This document shows, piece after piece, positions 56,105 through 64,000 of a DNA stretch of 64,000 nucleotides. The stretch is from assembly GCF_035046505.1 (NCBI RefSeq), contig NC_089823.1, positions 225,392,604-225,456,603 of the forward strand, in the 5' to 3' direction. This stretch comes from Tiliqua scincoides. Taxonomy: Eukaryota > Chordata > Lepidosauria > Squamata > Scincidae. Both the position numbers and the translations under genes were made by a program. Every line of letters starts with the position of its first letter. Position 1 is the first letter of the stretch. The notes beneath the pieces were generated by a model that was not told where the DNA came from, did no database searches, and saw only the letters and a program-made list of their open reading frames with translations.

Positions 56105-56952
56105 ATAGTCAGCACATCTAGTTTTTTGGCTACAACTCAGTGTTGTTAATTTCATCAAAAATCCCTTTGGCGATTTAGTTTTGCCTGTGTTTAAAAAATA
56201 TACATACAGTCCACCTGGTTTGCTTTAGCCACATCAGACTCTGACATGTATGCTGAGGCCTTGGAAAAGCCCATGTTTGCAACATTCCACTCTATTATCA
56301 GCTCCAGGACAGAAACAGGATTCAGGAAACAATTAAAGCTTCCTTTAGAATATCGGTTTGGGAACACAGAGGGGGCAGTGGCCATGTGTGGTGAATGCTA
56401 TCAGTCAATGAGGCACAACAGCAACACTGTAGGCTTCTTGTTTTTGGAGCTTTTGAGTTTTGATAAAATTGTGCTACATGTGGGCTGAACAACTGCAACC
56501 CATACCCTTGAAAACAAAAGCTGGCATTGTCTAATTGTTTCAGGGGTGTGATACTTCATCAGAGAGTTTGTGCTGTGCTGGCTTGCAGTCAACCACCTAT
56601 AATAGCGGAGTATCAAAAAGTAGGTGTGTGGTGGGGTGAATTAACAAAGCAATACCAAACATTTGTTAATATATTTGTCTCAACAACACACACAAAATAC
56701 ACCAGTATCAGCTAGCAGTATTGTTTTGTTGACTCCAGCAGCCCTGGTGGGAAGGACAAGGCAACTTTTTCAGGTGAGCTTCTTTTGGAAAGGAGAAGAC
56801 AAGTGACTTGTGACATGGTCTCATTGAGGCCAGAGGCCAAGCCCTCCCAATAAGTGGTTTCCCCCCTCACCCATGCAACCACCACCAGTTCCATTGCTAG
56901 ACACTTGTATTTACTTGAAGGAAATGCTTTTACATATTCAGAATATTCATCA

Positions 56953-56955
<3 letters not shown>
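56105..56955. other. Unassigned non-coding stretch
   Basis: Nothing recognised. Confidence 0.4.

Positions 56956-56987
<32 letters not shown>
56956..56987. repeat. (AC)n microsatellite
   Basis: Sixteen AC units. Confidence 0.97.
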
Positions 56988-56991
<4 letters not shown>

Positions 56992-57027
56992 TCTTTACAC
57001 AATTTCTGGCTCCCCCCCCCCATGAAT

Positions 57028-57128
57028 TATGGCTCAATCCTAGGTATGTCTACTCAAAAGCAGACAAGTACACCCAATTCAGTTCCATGAAACTTACTCC
57101 CATGTAAATGTGAACTGGATTTCAGCCT
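57028..57128. mobile_element. Foldback AGTAAGT element, decayed
   Basis: GGCTCAATCCTAGGTATGTC, TACTCAAAAGCAGACAAGTA and AACTTACTCCCATGTAAATG. Confidence 0.78.
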
Positions 57129-57339
57129 TAAATTCTAGAGACCCAACATAAACCCCCAAAAGGCAAAATAGTGACATTGCCTATGAGGAAGGGAGACTGG
57201 AGAGCCTGTCCCTGAAAAAGGGAAAGTACAGGGCTGGAACAGCCAGCAAAACCAGTGCTAGCACTCCAAAACAGCAAGTGGAGGCATAGATCTGAGTAGC
57301 TCCAGAGATGGATGTAGTCTTTCCAGCAAGCAAAGTCAA

Positions 57340-57626
57340 GCCTGGCCCTTCCATGAGGCCAAGTGAAAGTTGCCTCAGGCAGATTTCTTGGGGGGCGGGG
57401 AGGGTGTGTGTGCTCCCACCTCTGTTGCCCTATTTGCCTCTGCTGCTCCCTTCTTCTCCTGTCACTCCCCTGGAAAAGAGGGGGAGAGAGGAAATAGGGA
57501 GTGGAGGAGAGCGCTGAGCTAGAACACTGGTGAACGAGAGGAGCAGAGGCTGGCACATCATCAGGCAAGGAGGGGCAGCATTTGGCATGCCACCTCTGGT
57601 GTCAGGAGGTCTTAGGCCAACCCTGA
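57340..57626 (+). mobile_element. hAT-like element (CAGGGTTGGCC), relative of 54.2 kb
   Basis: AAGCCTGGCCCTTCCATGAG ... CTTAGGCCAACCCTGAG, with GTTGCCTCAGGCAG and GAGCAGAGGCTGGCACATCA shared with the 54.2-kb element. No clean duplication. Confidence 0.6.
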
Positions 57627-58711
57627 GCACATATTTTTCCAGAACACTGAAGGCAGCTTGAGAGATTTGAGCTGAGCCCCAGACTCCCAATATTTGACAA
57701 TACTAGGCATTTTCCAAACCTGGCACAGAAAACAGTTTGGGGGATGGAGAATTTATTGAGCTTAAAGGACCCCTTAAATAAATGGGAGTACTAAAGAGAT
57801 CCCAAACAAGGGCTGGGGGGGGCAGGCAAGAGACTGCAATCCCTATCTCCATCATGCTGACCTGCTTAGAGGCTGTGTAGGCTGTAAATTTAACAAATAC
57901 AGCAATAAACAGAATGCAGGAAGAATGCTACAAATTGCCCCTCTGCTGTCTAGTTGCCACCCTTCCCAGTTCTTTTCATGTATAATCCCTTCATGCCTAC
58001 ATGAATTACAAACGGCTGTATTTATAGCCAGTTGCCATTAATGCTTGGTGTGTGACAAGCAGATGCTCTGTTTAAGATACAGATGTCCGGAAAAAACAGG
58101 GTCCATGTAATTAAGTAGACATAACATGTATCAACAAGTAGACCCCCAACTCCCCACCCCCAGAACAAGGCAGCCTGTCCTTTCCAAAAGGGAGATTCAG
58201 AAAGGGGTGTTTAATTTGACCTGCCTCTTCAAGAAGAGATATTGATATCACTCATTTGTATTATTTGGCACTATCCAAAACCAGGTGCCACGTTAGAGGA
58301 GGAAAAACACACAGCCGCACCTGTATTCATAGCCAAGCAATGACAGCTTGTTTGCCTGAGATATTAATTCAGGGACCTATCACACCACTGTCTCCCTATC
58401 ACATCTGCTCTCTCTGCTTTTTACCACAGATGCAATACAGCCACCTAGTGACAAAAAGCTTGTTTGCATTCTATTAAATCAGTATTTTAAGCAAATATAA
58501 AATCCACAGAAGCACCTATGTGCACAAAATAGTACATAAATGTATTCTATCAAATAGTTAAGCTTGATATTGGGAAAGGAGACATTCTTAAACAGAGCAA
58601 TCAGGTGCTTTTTTTTTTAAATACTCAATGAGCACAGACTTCCATTTGCACAGAACTAAAACCTTCTAAATGAGAGTGAAGTGGTACAATTTGTGCTTGC
58701 AGCGAATGATT
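57627..58711. other. Unassigned non-coding stretch
   Basis: Nothing recognised. Confidence 0.4.
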
Positions 58712-58797
58712 CATAACCCAATCCTATGCATGTCTTCTCAGAAGTAAGTCCCATTACTGTCAATGGGGCTTACTCCCAGGAAAGGATTGGGATGTCA
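58712..58797. mobile_element. Foldback AGTAAGT element
   Basis: ACCCAATCCTATGCATGTCT, AGAAGTAAGTCCCATTACTG and GGGGCTTACTCCCAGGAAAG, then ATTGGGAT. Confidence 0.9.
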
Positions 58798-59194
58798 GCT
58801 AGGAGCATAGGGTGGTCCAAGGTGGAGAGAATGAACCAGTCACAAGCATAGCAGTCTTATGGAGTCAACCTTTGATTTAATCTAAAAATGGAACAGAAGA
58901 GCCTTTTTTCTTCTGAACTGCCTTCATCAGTTGCTTGCTTATTTAACAAACAGGTACAACAAGCTGAAATCATTTCACCCATTTGTTTCCTAGATGTATT
59001 CTACTCTACAGGTTTAGTTTTCTCTTGTCTATAATGAAATGGAGTAAAAATTGTTTAAAAACAAACCACCCTAGAGTTTTACTCAGTTTCTAAATTAGAA
59101 ACATAATTTCATAAAGAACATGTCAAGAGACCTATTGTAGTCATGTGGCACTGGAATGTGAACATTCAATATCCTATTATAAGAATATCTAAAC

Positions 59195-59512
59195 CAGGGG
59201 TGTCAAACTAGTTTCATACAGAAGGCCGAAGTTAGCATTCAGGGCGCCTGCTGAGGGTTGGAAATGATGTCATCAAGCAGAAAGTGACATCATTAAGCAG
59301 CTGATGGCCAGAAATCAGCACCTTGCTCTCATATAGAAGTTCTTTAACTGCAAATGACAGAAGAGAAAATACACAAATCTTGATCATATTTCATGTTTCA
59401 GCACTGCTGAACAACACCTCAGCACTGCTCAGCAGCTGAGAGCCTGGGGGCCGGATAAAAAGCTTCCAGGGGGCGCATCCAGCCCCCAGGGCCTTATGTT
59501 TTGACACCCCTG
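59195..59512 (+). mobile_element. hAT MITE (CAGGGGTGTCAAACT) just downstream of RPL22L1
   Basis: CAGGGGTGTCAAACTAGTTT and ATGTTTTGACACCCCTG, with the exact duplication ATCTAAAC at 59,187-59,194 and 59,513-59,520. Same family and orientation as the copy in RPL22L1 intron 3. Confidence 0.95.
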
Positions 59513-59673
59513 ATCTAAACAAAACACACATTATCACTCACTTCATAACAGCGGTTTTTGACCATAAGAGAATCACAGATTATGAGTTCTTCAGGACACT
59601 CTTAATACATTTTAATATGCAAGAAATCCCCACTTCCCACAGGGATTTAAGCTTTCAGTCAGTGTACAAATTC

Positions 59674-59679
59674 TTTATT
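59674..59679 (-). promoter_or_regulatory. Poly(A) signal AATAAA of RPL22L1
   Basis: TTTATT on the plus strand, AATAAA on the gene strand, 72 bases after the stop codon. This gives a short 3' UTR ending near 59,655, typical of ribosomal protein genes. Confidence 0.75.
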
Positions 59680-59750
59680 TGGTAATAAATTAATACATTC
59701 TCATAAAAAGATGGCTTATTTGTACACTCGGTTTAACAAGGAACACAATT

Positions 59751-59895
59751 TTACTCCTCAGTTTCTGACTCTTCATCATCATGACTGATCTGGAAATATC
59801 GCAGTTCATAGGTCTCCTTGTCAGACGCAACCACACGCAGCCAGTCGCGAAGGTTGTTCTTCTTGAGATACTTCTTGGTGAGATATTTCAGGTAT
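59751..59895 (-). CDS. RPL22L1: RPL22L1 exon 4 (last coding exon)
   Basis: Acceptor TTTTAAAG precedes ATACCTGAAATATCTC. It completes an Arg codon split 2/1 with exon 3 and encodes 47 further residues plus TAA at 59,751-59,753. It contains the lysine-rich [18 protein letters not shown] helix region and the acidic C-terminus. Confidence 0.97.
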
Positions 59896-62800
59896 CTTTA
59901 AAACATAACACAAGGGGTTTAAGTGCACAATGTAATTCAAGCACAAAACATAATCAGAGACAAGCAGTTCTAAGAAGATGCTAAAGATCTACAGTGATAA
60001 CCACACCAGGAGCCCAATTCTATGCATATCTACTCAGAAGAAACTATCATTCTACTCAGTGGGGCTTACTCCTGGGTATGTGTGGGTAGGATTGCAGCCT
60101 TACTGCCCAATCCTGTGCATGTCTACTCAGAAGTAAGTCCCATTGTGTTAAATGACATTTACTCCCAGGAAAGTGTGGATAGGATTGGACAGTTTCTCAC
60201 CCTTAACTGTAGCTAATTAGCAGAGTGATTCTCAGAGTAATCCTATGAATGTCTACTTAGAAGAAAGCGCCACTTAGCTTAATGAGACTCTCAAGTAAAA
60301 CTGTAGGCTTGCAGGCTAAGAGACTAAACCAGGGGTGTCAAACTCATTTCATATGGAGGGCCACATAGCATTCATGACACCTGCTTGAGGGCCAGAAGTG
60401 ATGTCATTAGCCAAGAAGTGATGTCATTAAACCAAATGACAGAGGACATTAAACCAGATGACAAAGGTCATAACCAAAAATAAACACTTTTTTCTCACTT
60501 AGAAACTCATTAGCTGCAAATAACAAAAGAGAAAATACACAAATCTTTATCATATTTCAAGATATCGGAGAGCCCAATTTTTGTACGGGCTGCCCTTTCA
60601 GCAGTAACACCTCAGCACTGCTCAGCAGCTGAGAGCCTGAGGGCCTGATAAAAAGCTTCCGTGGGCCGCATCTGGCCCCTGGGCCTTATGTTTGACACCC
60701 CTGAACTAAACTATGAAGAGGAAGTTTGGTTCAATTTTTCCTGGCAAAAACCAGTCACCAAAGGACTTTTAGAAAGACACTATTCTCACAAGACTGCTGA
60801 GAATGTTAGGAAATACTTTTGAATTTTCTATTGCCTGTGATAAAATCATTCAATCCAAGCAAATGATTCCCAGATTGTTCAATAAATACGTGAAGATAGA
60901 CTTGGGATTGTCAAAACGTTACTGTATGCATCTTCAGGACCTCATGTGCTTGGAAATAAGTGCAAGGGACACAAATTTCCTTCCTTTCAAATAAACACAT
61001 TTTGATCAAGCTACTCATTATGAAAGCAGTGCATGTCTACAGTCCTACTGAGTATAATGGGAATTACTCCCAAGGGAGTATGTCCTGTACAGGATTTCAA
61101 ACTACATTGCTTCAGCTTCCCACAGTGCAACAGCACACCCCACCTTTCTGTCCCATGGCAGATCACATTCTAATACAGAACTGAGAGTAGTCTGTGAGAC
61201 TACTACCTGTGAGTAGCAAGGTGAGAGAAAAGCATTTCAGTAGTAGACCCGCCATTAATTGAATGGGGCAAATGCCCTCTAGGACCCCCTGGAAGCTTCT
61301 CTGAGGCTCCCAGTGTGGTTTGGAAGCACTGTTTAAGACCTTAGGGAAGCTTCAGGAGGCTTCTTCAACCCGTTCTAGAGTTGCACAAGGCTCTGCAACA
61401 TTTTGGTGAGTGGCTGGGGCAAATTTGCACACGGGGGACAGTAGCATCTCATGAGTGGCGCCATGGCAGACCTTTGCCGCGGTCATGGGACTGGGGAAGT
61501 CCTACACTGAAGCATTTTGCAAAAGCACATGGGTCTGAAAGTCACGACAATATAAAGTGTCTGGACAGGAGGTGATCTGAATTTCCGAACTGCAACTATA
61601 ACCACATTTTAAATGTTCCCAGTAACTGTTACTCACCCCAAGACTTCAAGGTTAGGAGTAGAGAGAAGATGATGAAATAAAACCCACTCACCTTTTCGAG
61701 AACTGCCTTTCAGATGTCACTGTGATTTTGTTCTTAAAGCGTTCAATGTGAACTACATTTCCCAGATTTCCTGTTTTTCCATTGACTTTAACTTTTTCCT
61801 TCAGGAACTGTTCCTAATCCAACACAGAGCAAAAGACAACACTAGGGAATGGTGCCCTAGATGTGGAACTAGGGAAGGGACCCTAGCCAGACAATCTGTG
61901 TTATTACAGAATGCAATTAGATCATGCAAGAACCATTGAAATTAGCTGAGCAATACAGATAAACTCCTGATCTATTTGTAGAATTTAGGAGGTACAGTAT
62001 AACACAACATCTACATAATCTTTATAATATTCATTTTTATGCTACGTGCTTAGCTGGAATGTAACAGATTTGGCTAACAAGTAGGAAAGCCAGTCAGCTA
62101 GGACAAATATTCATGAACTGAGTCTCCAGATCCAACTACTGTTAATATGTTCTGGGTATGGTTGCCCTTGAGAACTCAGAAACTTCAGTTGGTACAAAAT
62201 ACAGCAGCCTGGCTGTTATATAGCGGGTCCATGCAAATAAAGGAAGGCATAGTGATAACAGCTCAGTACGTTTATTCCATCTTCAGAATCGAACCTGGCA
62301 ATGAATCTGACACAAGGCAAACATCTCTGGCTTTTATACCCTTTAGCTCCATCCAAACTCCCTATGATTGGTACAACTGAAAAATTAACTAGAGGGCCAA
62401 TCAGATGGTAGGATTTCAATCCATCACCTGATTGGCCAGCCATAAGTCTGGGCCAATCAGTTATGCAGGATTTCGATCCTGTATAACTTGCATACATAAC
62501 ACTGGCCCTTACCAAGGACTGCTCACTGACAACATTTTGCCCAACTTTGTTCCAGTTACCTATTTGTTTCCAATCTCTGCCGGCTACTATCGGTTTCTGG
62601 GACCAATTCAAGGACCTGATGATCAACAAGATCACCATGTAACTTGTGTAGTGGACCCTGAATAACTGCAGGGGATTCAATCCAGGACACACATACACAC
62701 ACTGATTTCTGCAGATACTGGAGTCTGTGGGAAGCTTTCAAAGAATCTCCTGGAAGCATCAGAAAGGCACTTCCAGAAAACTGGAAGTGTCTTTCTGATG

Positions 62801-63122
62801 CTTTCAGGAGGCATTTTGAGGCCCTTCAGACATGGTGTAGCCACCCACAGTGTGTCACACCCACGGATGACAAGGGCCAACTGTATAACATTTTTTGAAT
62901 GTGCAAGGTCCTTCACATGTGTTATCTTGATGTAACCCTTGAACATTAGACTCTATTATGGCACAATATATGCCGCCACTTTCATCTTTAAAACTAGGTT
63001 AGAGAAGTATGAATATACGAGCAACTTACAAAATTTCCTGAATCAAATATTCCATCTTCCACAGGATGTGTAAGATCAAGGTTAAATTTGCAAGTGGATT
63101 TTTTCAACTTTTTGTCTTTTTT
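59751..63122 (-). CDS. RPL22L1: RPL22L1, ribosomal protein eL22-like 1 (exons 2-4)
   Basis: Paralogue of ribosomal protein eL22, a component of the large cytosolic ribosomal subunit that can also bind RNA. The joined exons (63,030-63,122; 61,692-61,813; 59,751-59,895) give 119 residues, about 122 with the short missing exon 1, matching the family's usual 122. Visible blocks: [72 protein letters not shown]; and an acidic tail ending [21 protein letters not shown] and ASDKETY are RPL22L1-type, where RPL22 has GGVVTIERSKSKITV and ANSKESY. All splice sites are GT/AG and no frame break is seen, so this looks like the functional gene, not a processed copy. The start codon is expected upstream of base 64,000. 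Introns carry several mobile elements. In other vertebrates EIF5A2 lies upstream and SLC7A14 far downstream. Confidence 0.97.
60009..60300. mobile_element. Three tandem foldback AGTAAGT elements in RPL22L1 intron 3
   Basis: Units start at about 60,012 (AGCCCAATTCTATGCATATC), 60,107 (GCCCAATCCTGTGCATGTCT) and 60,235 (AGTAATCCTATGAATGTCTA). The first two are nearly complete with AGGATTGCAGCC and AGGATTGGACAG ends. The third is decayed. Confidence 0.88.
60330..60703 (+). mobile_element. hAT MITE (CAGGGGTGTCAAACT) in RPL22L1 intron 3
   Basis: CAGGGGTGTCAAACTCATTT and ATGTTTGACACCCCTG. Flanks GACTAAAC and AACTAAAC match at 7 of 8. The interior AGAAGTGATGTCATTA is tandemly repeated. Confidence 0.94.
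61035..61110. mobile_element. Foldback AGTAAGT element, decayed, in RPL22L1 intron 3
   Basis: GTGCATGTCTACAGTCCTAC, TATAATGGGAATTACTCCCA and TGTACAGGATTTCA keep the order of the family but have lost both outer arms. Confidence 0.6.
61235..61535 (-). mobile_element. Unclassified repeat shared with 18.4-18.7 kb
   Basis: GGACCCCCTGGAAGCTTCTC, TGAGGCTCCCAGTGTGGTTT and GGGAAGCTTCAGGAGGCTTC echo, in opposite orientation, GGGAAGCCTCTCTGAGGTTC and related blocks at 18.5 kb. Boundaries uncertain. Confidence 0.4.
61692..61813 (-). CDS. RPL22L1: RPL22L1 exon 3
   Basis: Acceptor TTGGATTAG precedes GAACAGTTCCTGAAGG and donor AAAAG|GTGAGT closes it. The 122 bases encode [20 protein letters not shown] and [20 protein letters not shown] plus two bases of the next Arg codon. 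Confidence 0.97.
62130..62213 (+). mobile_element. L2-clade LINE scrap in RPL22L1 intron 2
   Basis: Translates [19 protein letters not shown], the L2 motif GLPL.T..KLQLVQN.AAR. Cut short by the LTR insertion at 62,214. Antisense to the gene. Confidence 0.75.
62214..62501 (-). mobile_element. Solo LTR in RPL22L1 intron 2
   Basis: On the minus strand it runs TGTTATGTATGC ... CTATATAACA, the TG...CA ends of an LTR, with short terminal inverted repeats TGTTAT/ATAACA. The flanking 5-base duplication CTGGC (62,209-62,213 and 62,502-62,506) is exact. Upstream CCAAT-type motifs, a GTATAAAAG TATA box and an AATAAA signal occur in the expected order for U3 and R. No internal region is present, so this is a recombined fossil of an LTR retroelement, same strand as the gene. 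Family not assigned. The intact duplication suggests moderate age. Confidence 0.8.
62651..62883. mobile_element. pogo/Tigger-like MITE with long internal hairpin, RPL22L1 intron 2
   Basis: GTGGACCCTGAATAACTGCA ... CCACGGATGACAAGGGCCAA and CTG, flanked by TA on both sides. At 62,751-62,803 the arms GAAGCATCAGAAAGGCACTT / AAGTGTCTTTCTGATGCTTT pair almost perfectly around an AAAA loop. Confidence 0.78.
62885..62945 (-). mobile_element. MIR/L2-like ancient repeat scrap
   Basis: AAGGTCCTTCACATGTGTTA and TCTTGATGTAACCC parallel the better copy at 19.2 kb. Confidence 0.4.
63030..63122 (-). CDS. RPL22L1: RPL22L1 exon 2
   Basis: Acceptor TTTCTTTTAG precedes AAAAAAGACAAAAAG and donor AATTTT|GTAAGT closes it. 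The 31 codons encode [20 protein letters not shown] and [11 protein letters not shown], phase 0 at both ends. The basic N-terminal patch is typical of the family. Confidence 0.97.
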
Positions 63123-63949
63123 CTAAAAGAAAACCACACATGCCAGTCAACATTGATTTTATTACATTCTATATAACTGAAGTGCTGTTGATATTCAGTA
63201 AAATATCCTCAAACGTGTATTTCTTGCATGAATAAGGTTGGTTAAAAATAAAATTAAAAAGGCATATGTTTTTAAAAGATTACAACCCAAAAATTAAGAT
63301 CAGAAATACTTTTACAGATCCCCAACAATAAAATCCCTCGCCCTCCCTACAGAGCAATCCAAACACAACAATAAAAAGCACTTTTTAAACATCTGCTTTT
63401 GCTTTCATCCCAATGTGTTTGAAGGTGGTAATATAAGACTGGTAACCAACATGACTACAGTTGGATTAAAAGCAGCAGAGGAATAGATGGAATGAATGAT
63501 CATCAACCCTGTCACATGTGCTTGATGACTAAATCATGCATACAAGATCAGTCTTATTAGCCACCAATACCAATGAGAAACCCATGGGGAGGGATCACTT
63601 GTATCCATGACACAACAGCAAAGTGTAATGAAGAGTAACTGATCTGAATCTCATTTTGCAGTCCTTGTCATAGCACTTGGCTAGAAACCAATATTTGCCT
63701 GATCAGGGCCATAAGCAACCAAAAGAAGACACCACTGTGCATTCCATAGCCTTTTGATCCCAATTTGGGGGGGGGGGGTGGAAGAGCGCAAAACTTTTAT
63801 TTCACACACATCCCACCCTTACTCCAAGGAGTATGGAATGACAAATGCACAAGTTTCTGTCAATGTCCATCCTAAATGAAGTCAGCCCACTTCCTCAACA
63901 AGACTTAAGACAAGGCTTGTGTGGAAAGGACAGTTGTAGAGCACACTCC
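63123..63949 (-). other. RPL22L1: RPL22L1 intron 1 (partial)
   Basis: No CpG-rich promoter or short ATG-bearing exon is visible, so exon 1 should lie past the window. Contains a G11 run at 63,768-63,778. Confidence 0.6.
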
Positions 63950-64000
63950 GGACCCAATCCTATCCAACTTTCCAGCACCTGCAGCTGCAATGCAGCTCCA
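63950..64000. mobile_element. PIF/Harbinger-like MITE, left end only
   Basis: GGACCCAATCCTATCCAACT, then TTCCAGCACCTGCAGC, is the left arm of the 179-base family, cut by the window edge. Confidence 0.85.

Noticed and set aside
63950-64000. RPL22L1 exon 1 at the window edge
   Set aside because: The sequence is the left arm of a 179-base MITE. No ATG with a donor site in the right phase is present.

Overview
This is a gene-poor window of vertebrate nuclear DNA, almost certainly from a squamate reptile. It carries CR1 and L2 LINE copies of the lizard/gecko type: CR1 3' ends finish in a TTCTTATG octamer, and L2 ends finish in GGGCGGGATATAAATAAA. It is also crowded with short foldback elements built on CCAATCCTAT inverted termini, hAT non-autonomous elements and tRNA-derived SINEs. 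Nothing looks bacterial or viral. The species cannot be fixed from the sequence, and the squamate call rests on my memory of the repeat families.

Only one protein-coding gene is convincing: exons 2, 3 and 4 of RPL22L1 (ribosomal protein eL22-like 1) on the minus strand at 59,751-63,122. Splice sites are canonical and an AATAAA signal lies at 59,674-59,679. Exon 1 should lie beyond base 64,000. In other vertebrates the DNA downstream of RPL22L1 is a large intergenic interval, which matches the remaining 59 kb being non-coding and repeat-laden.

Layout. 0-10 kb: compound microsatellite, CR1 fragments, a 1.4-kb CR1 copy with a recognisable reverse transcriptase (1,436-2,850), a LINE 3' fragment inserted into an L2-like tail, and a retroposon with a borrowed LINE tail. 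10-24 kb: tRNA-SINE, five CR1 pieces, hAT copies, and an L2 inserted in a CR1. 24-32 kb: old CR1, hAT, foldback cluster, tRNA-SINE, CR1 nested in a CCAATCCTA element. 31.9-35.7 kb: the most informative block, with 5S-rRNA-derived SINEs (one split by a hAT with a perfect 8-bp target duplication, one a head-to-tail dimer), a TWA-duplicating MITE and a CR1 split by a related element. 37-49 kb: hAT pairs, MITEs, an L2 3' end and tandem duplications. 49-59 kb: tRNA-SINE pieces, hAT elements with exact 8-bp duplications and a pogo/Tigger-like MITE. 59-64 kb: RPL22L1, whose introns carry a hAT, three or four foldback units, an L2 scrap, a solo LTR and a hairpin-forming pogo-like MITE.

The best candidate for something under-described is a retroposition partnership. 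A LINE whose C-terminal C2HC finger and stop codon lie against a very short 3' tail (ATACCATAGTCTTTCGAGAC...) shares that tail with a 5S-rRNA-headed SINE and with a second, longer non-coding retroposon, all inside this window.
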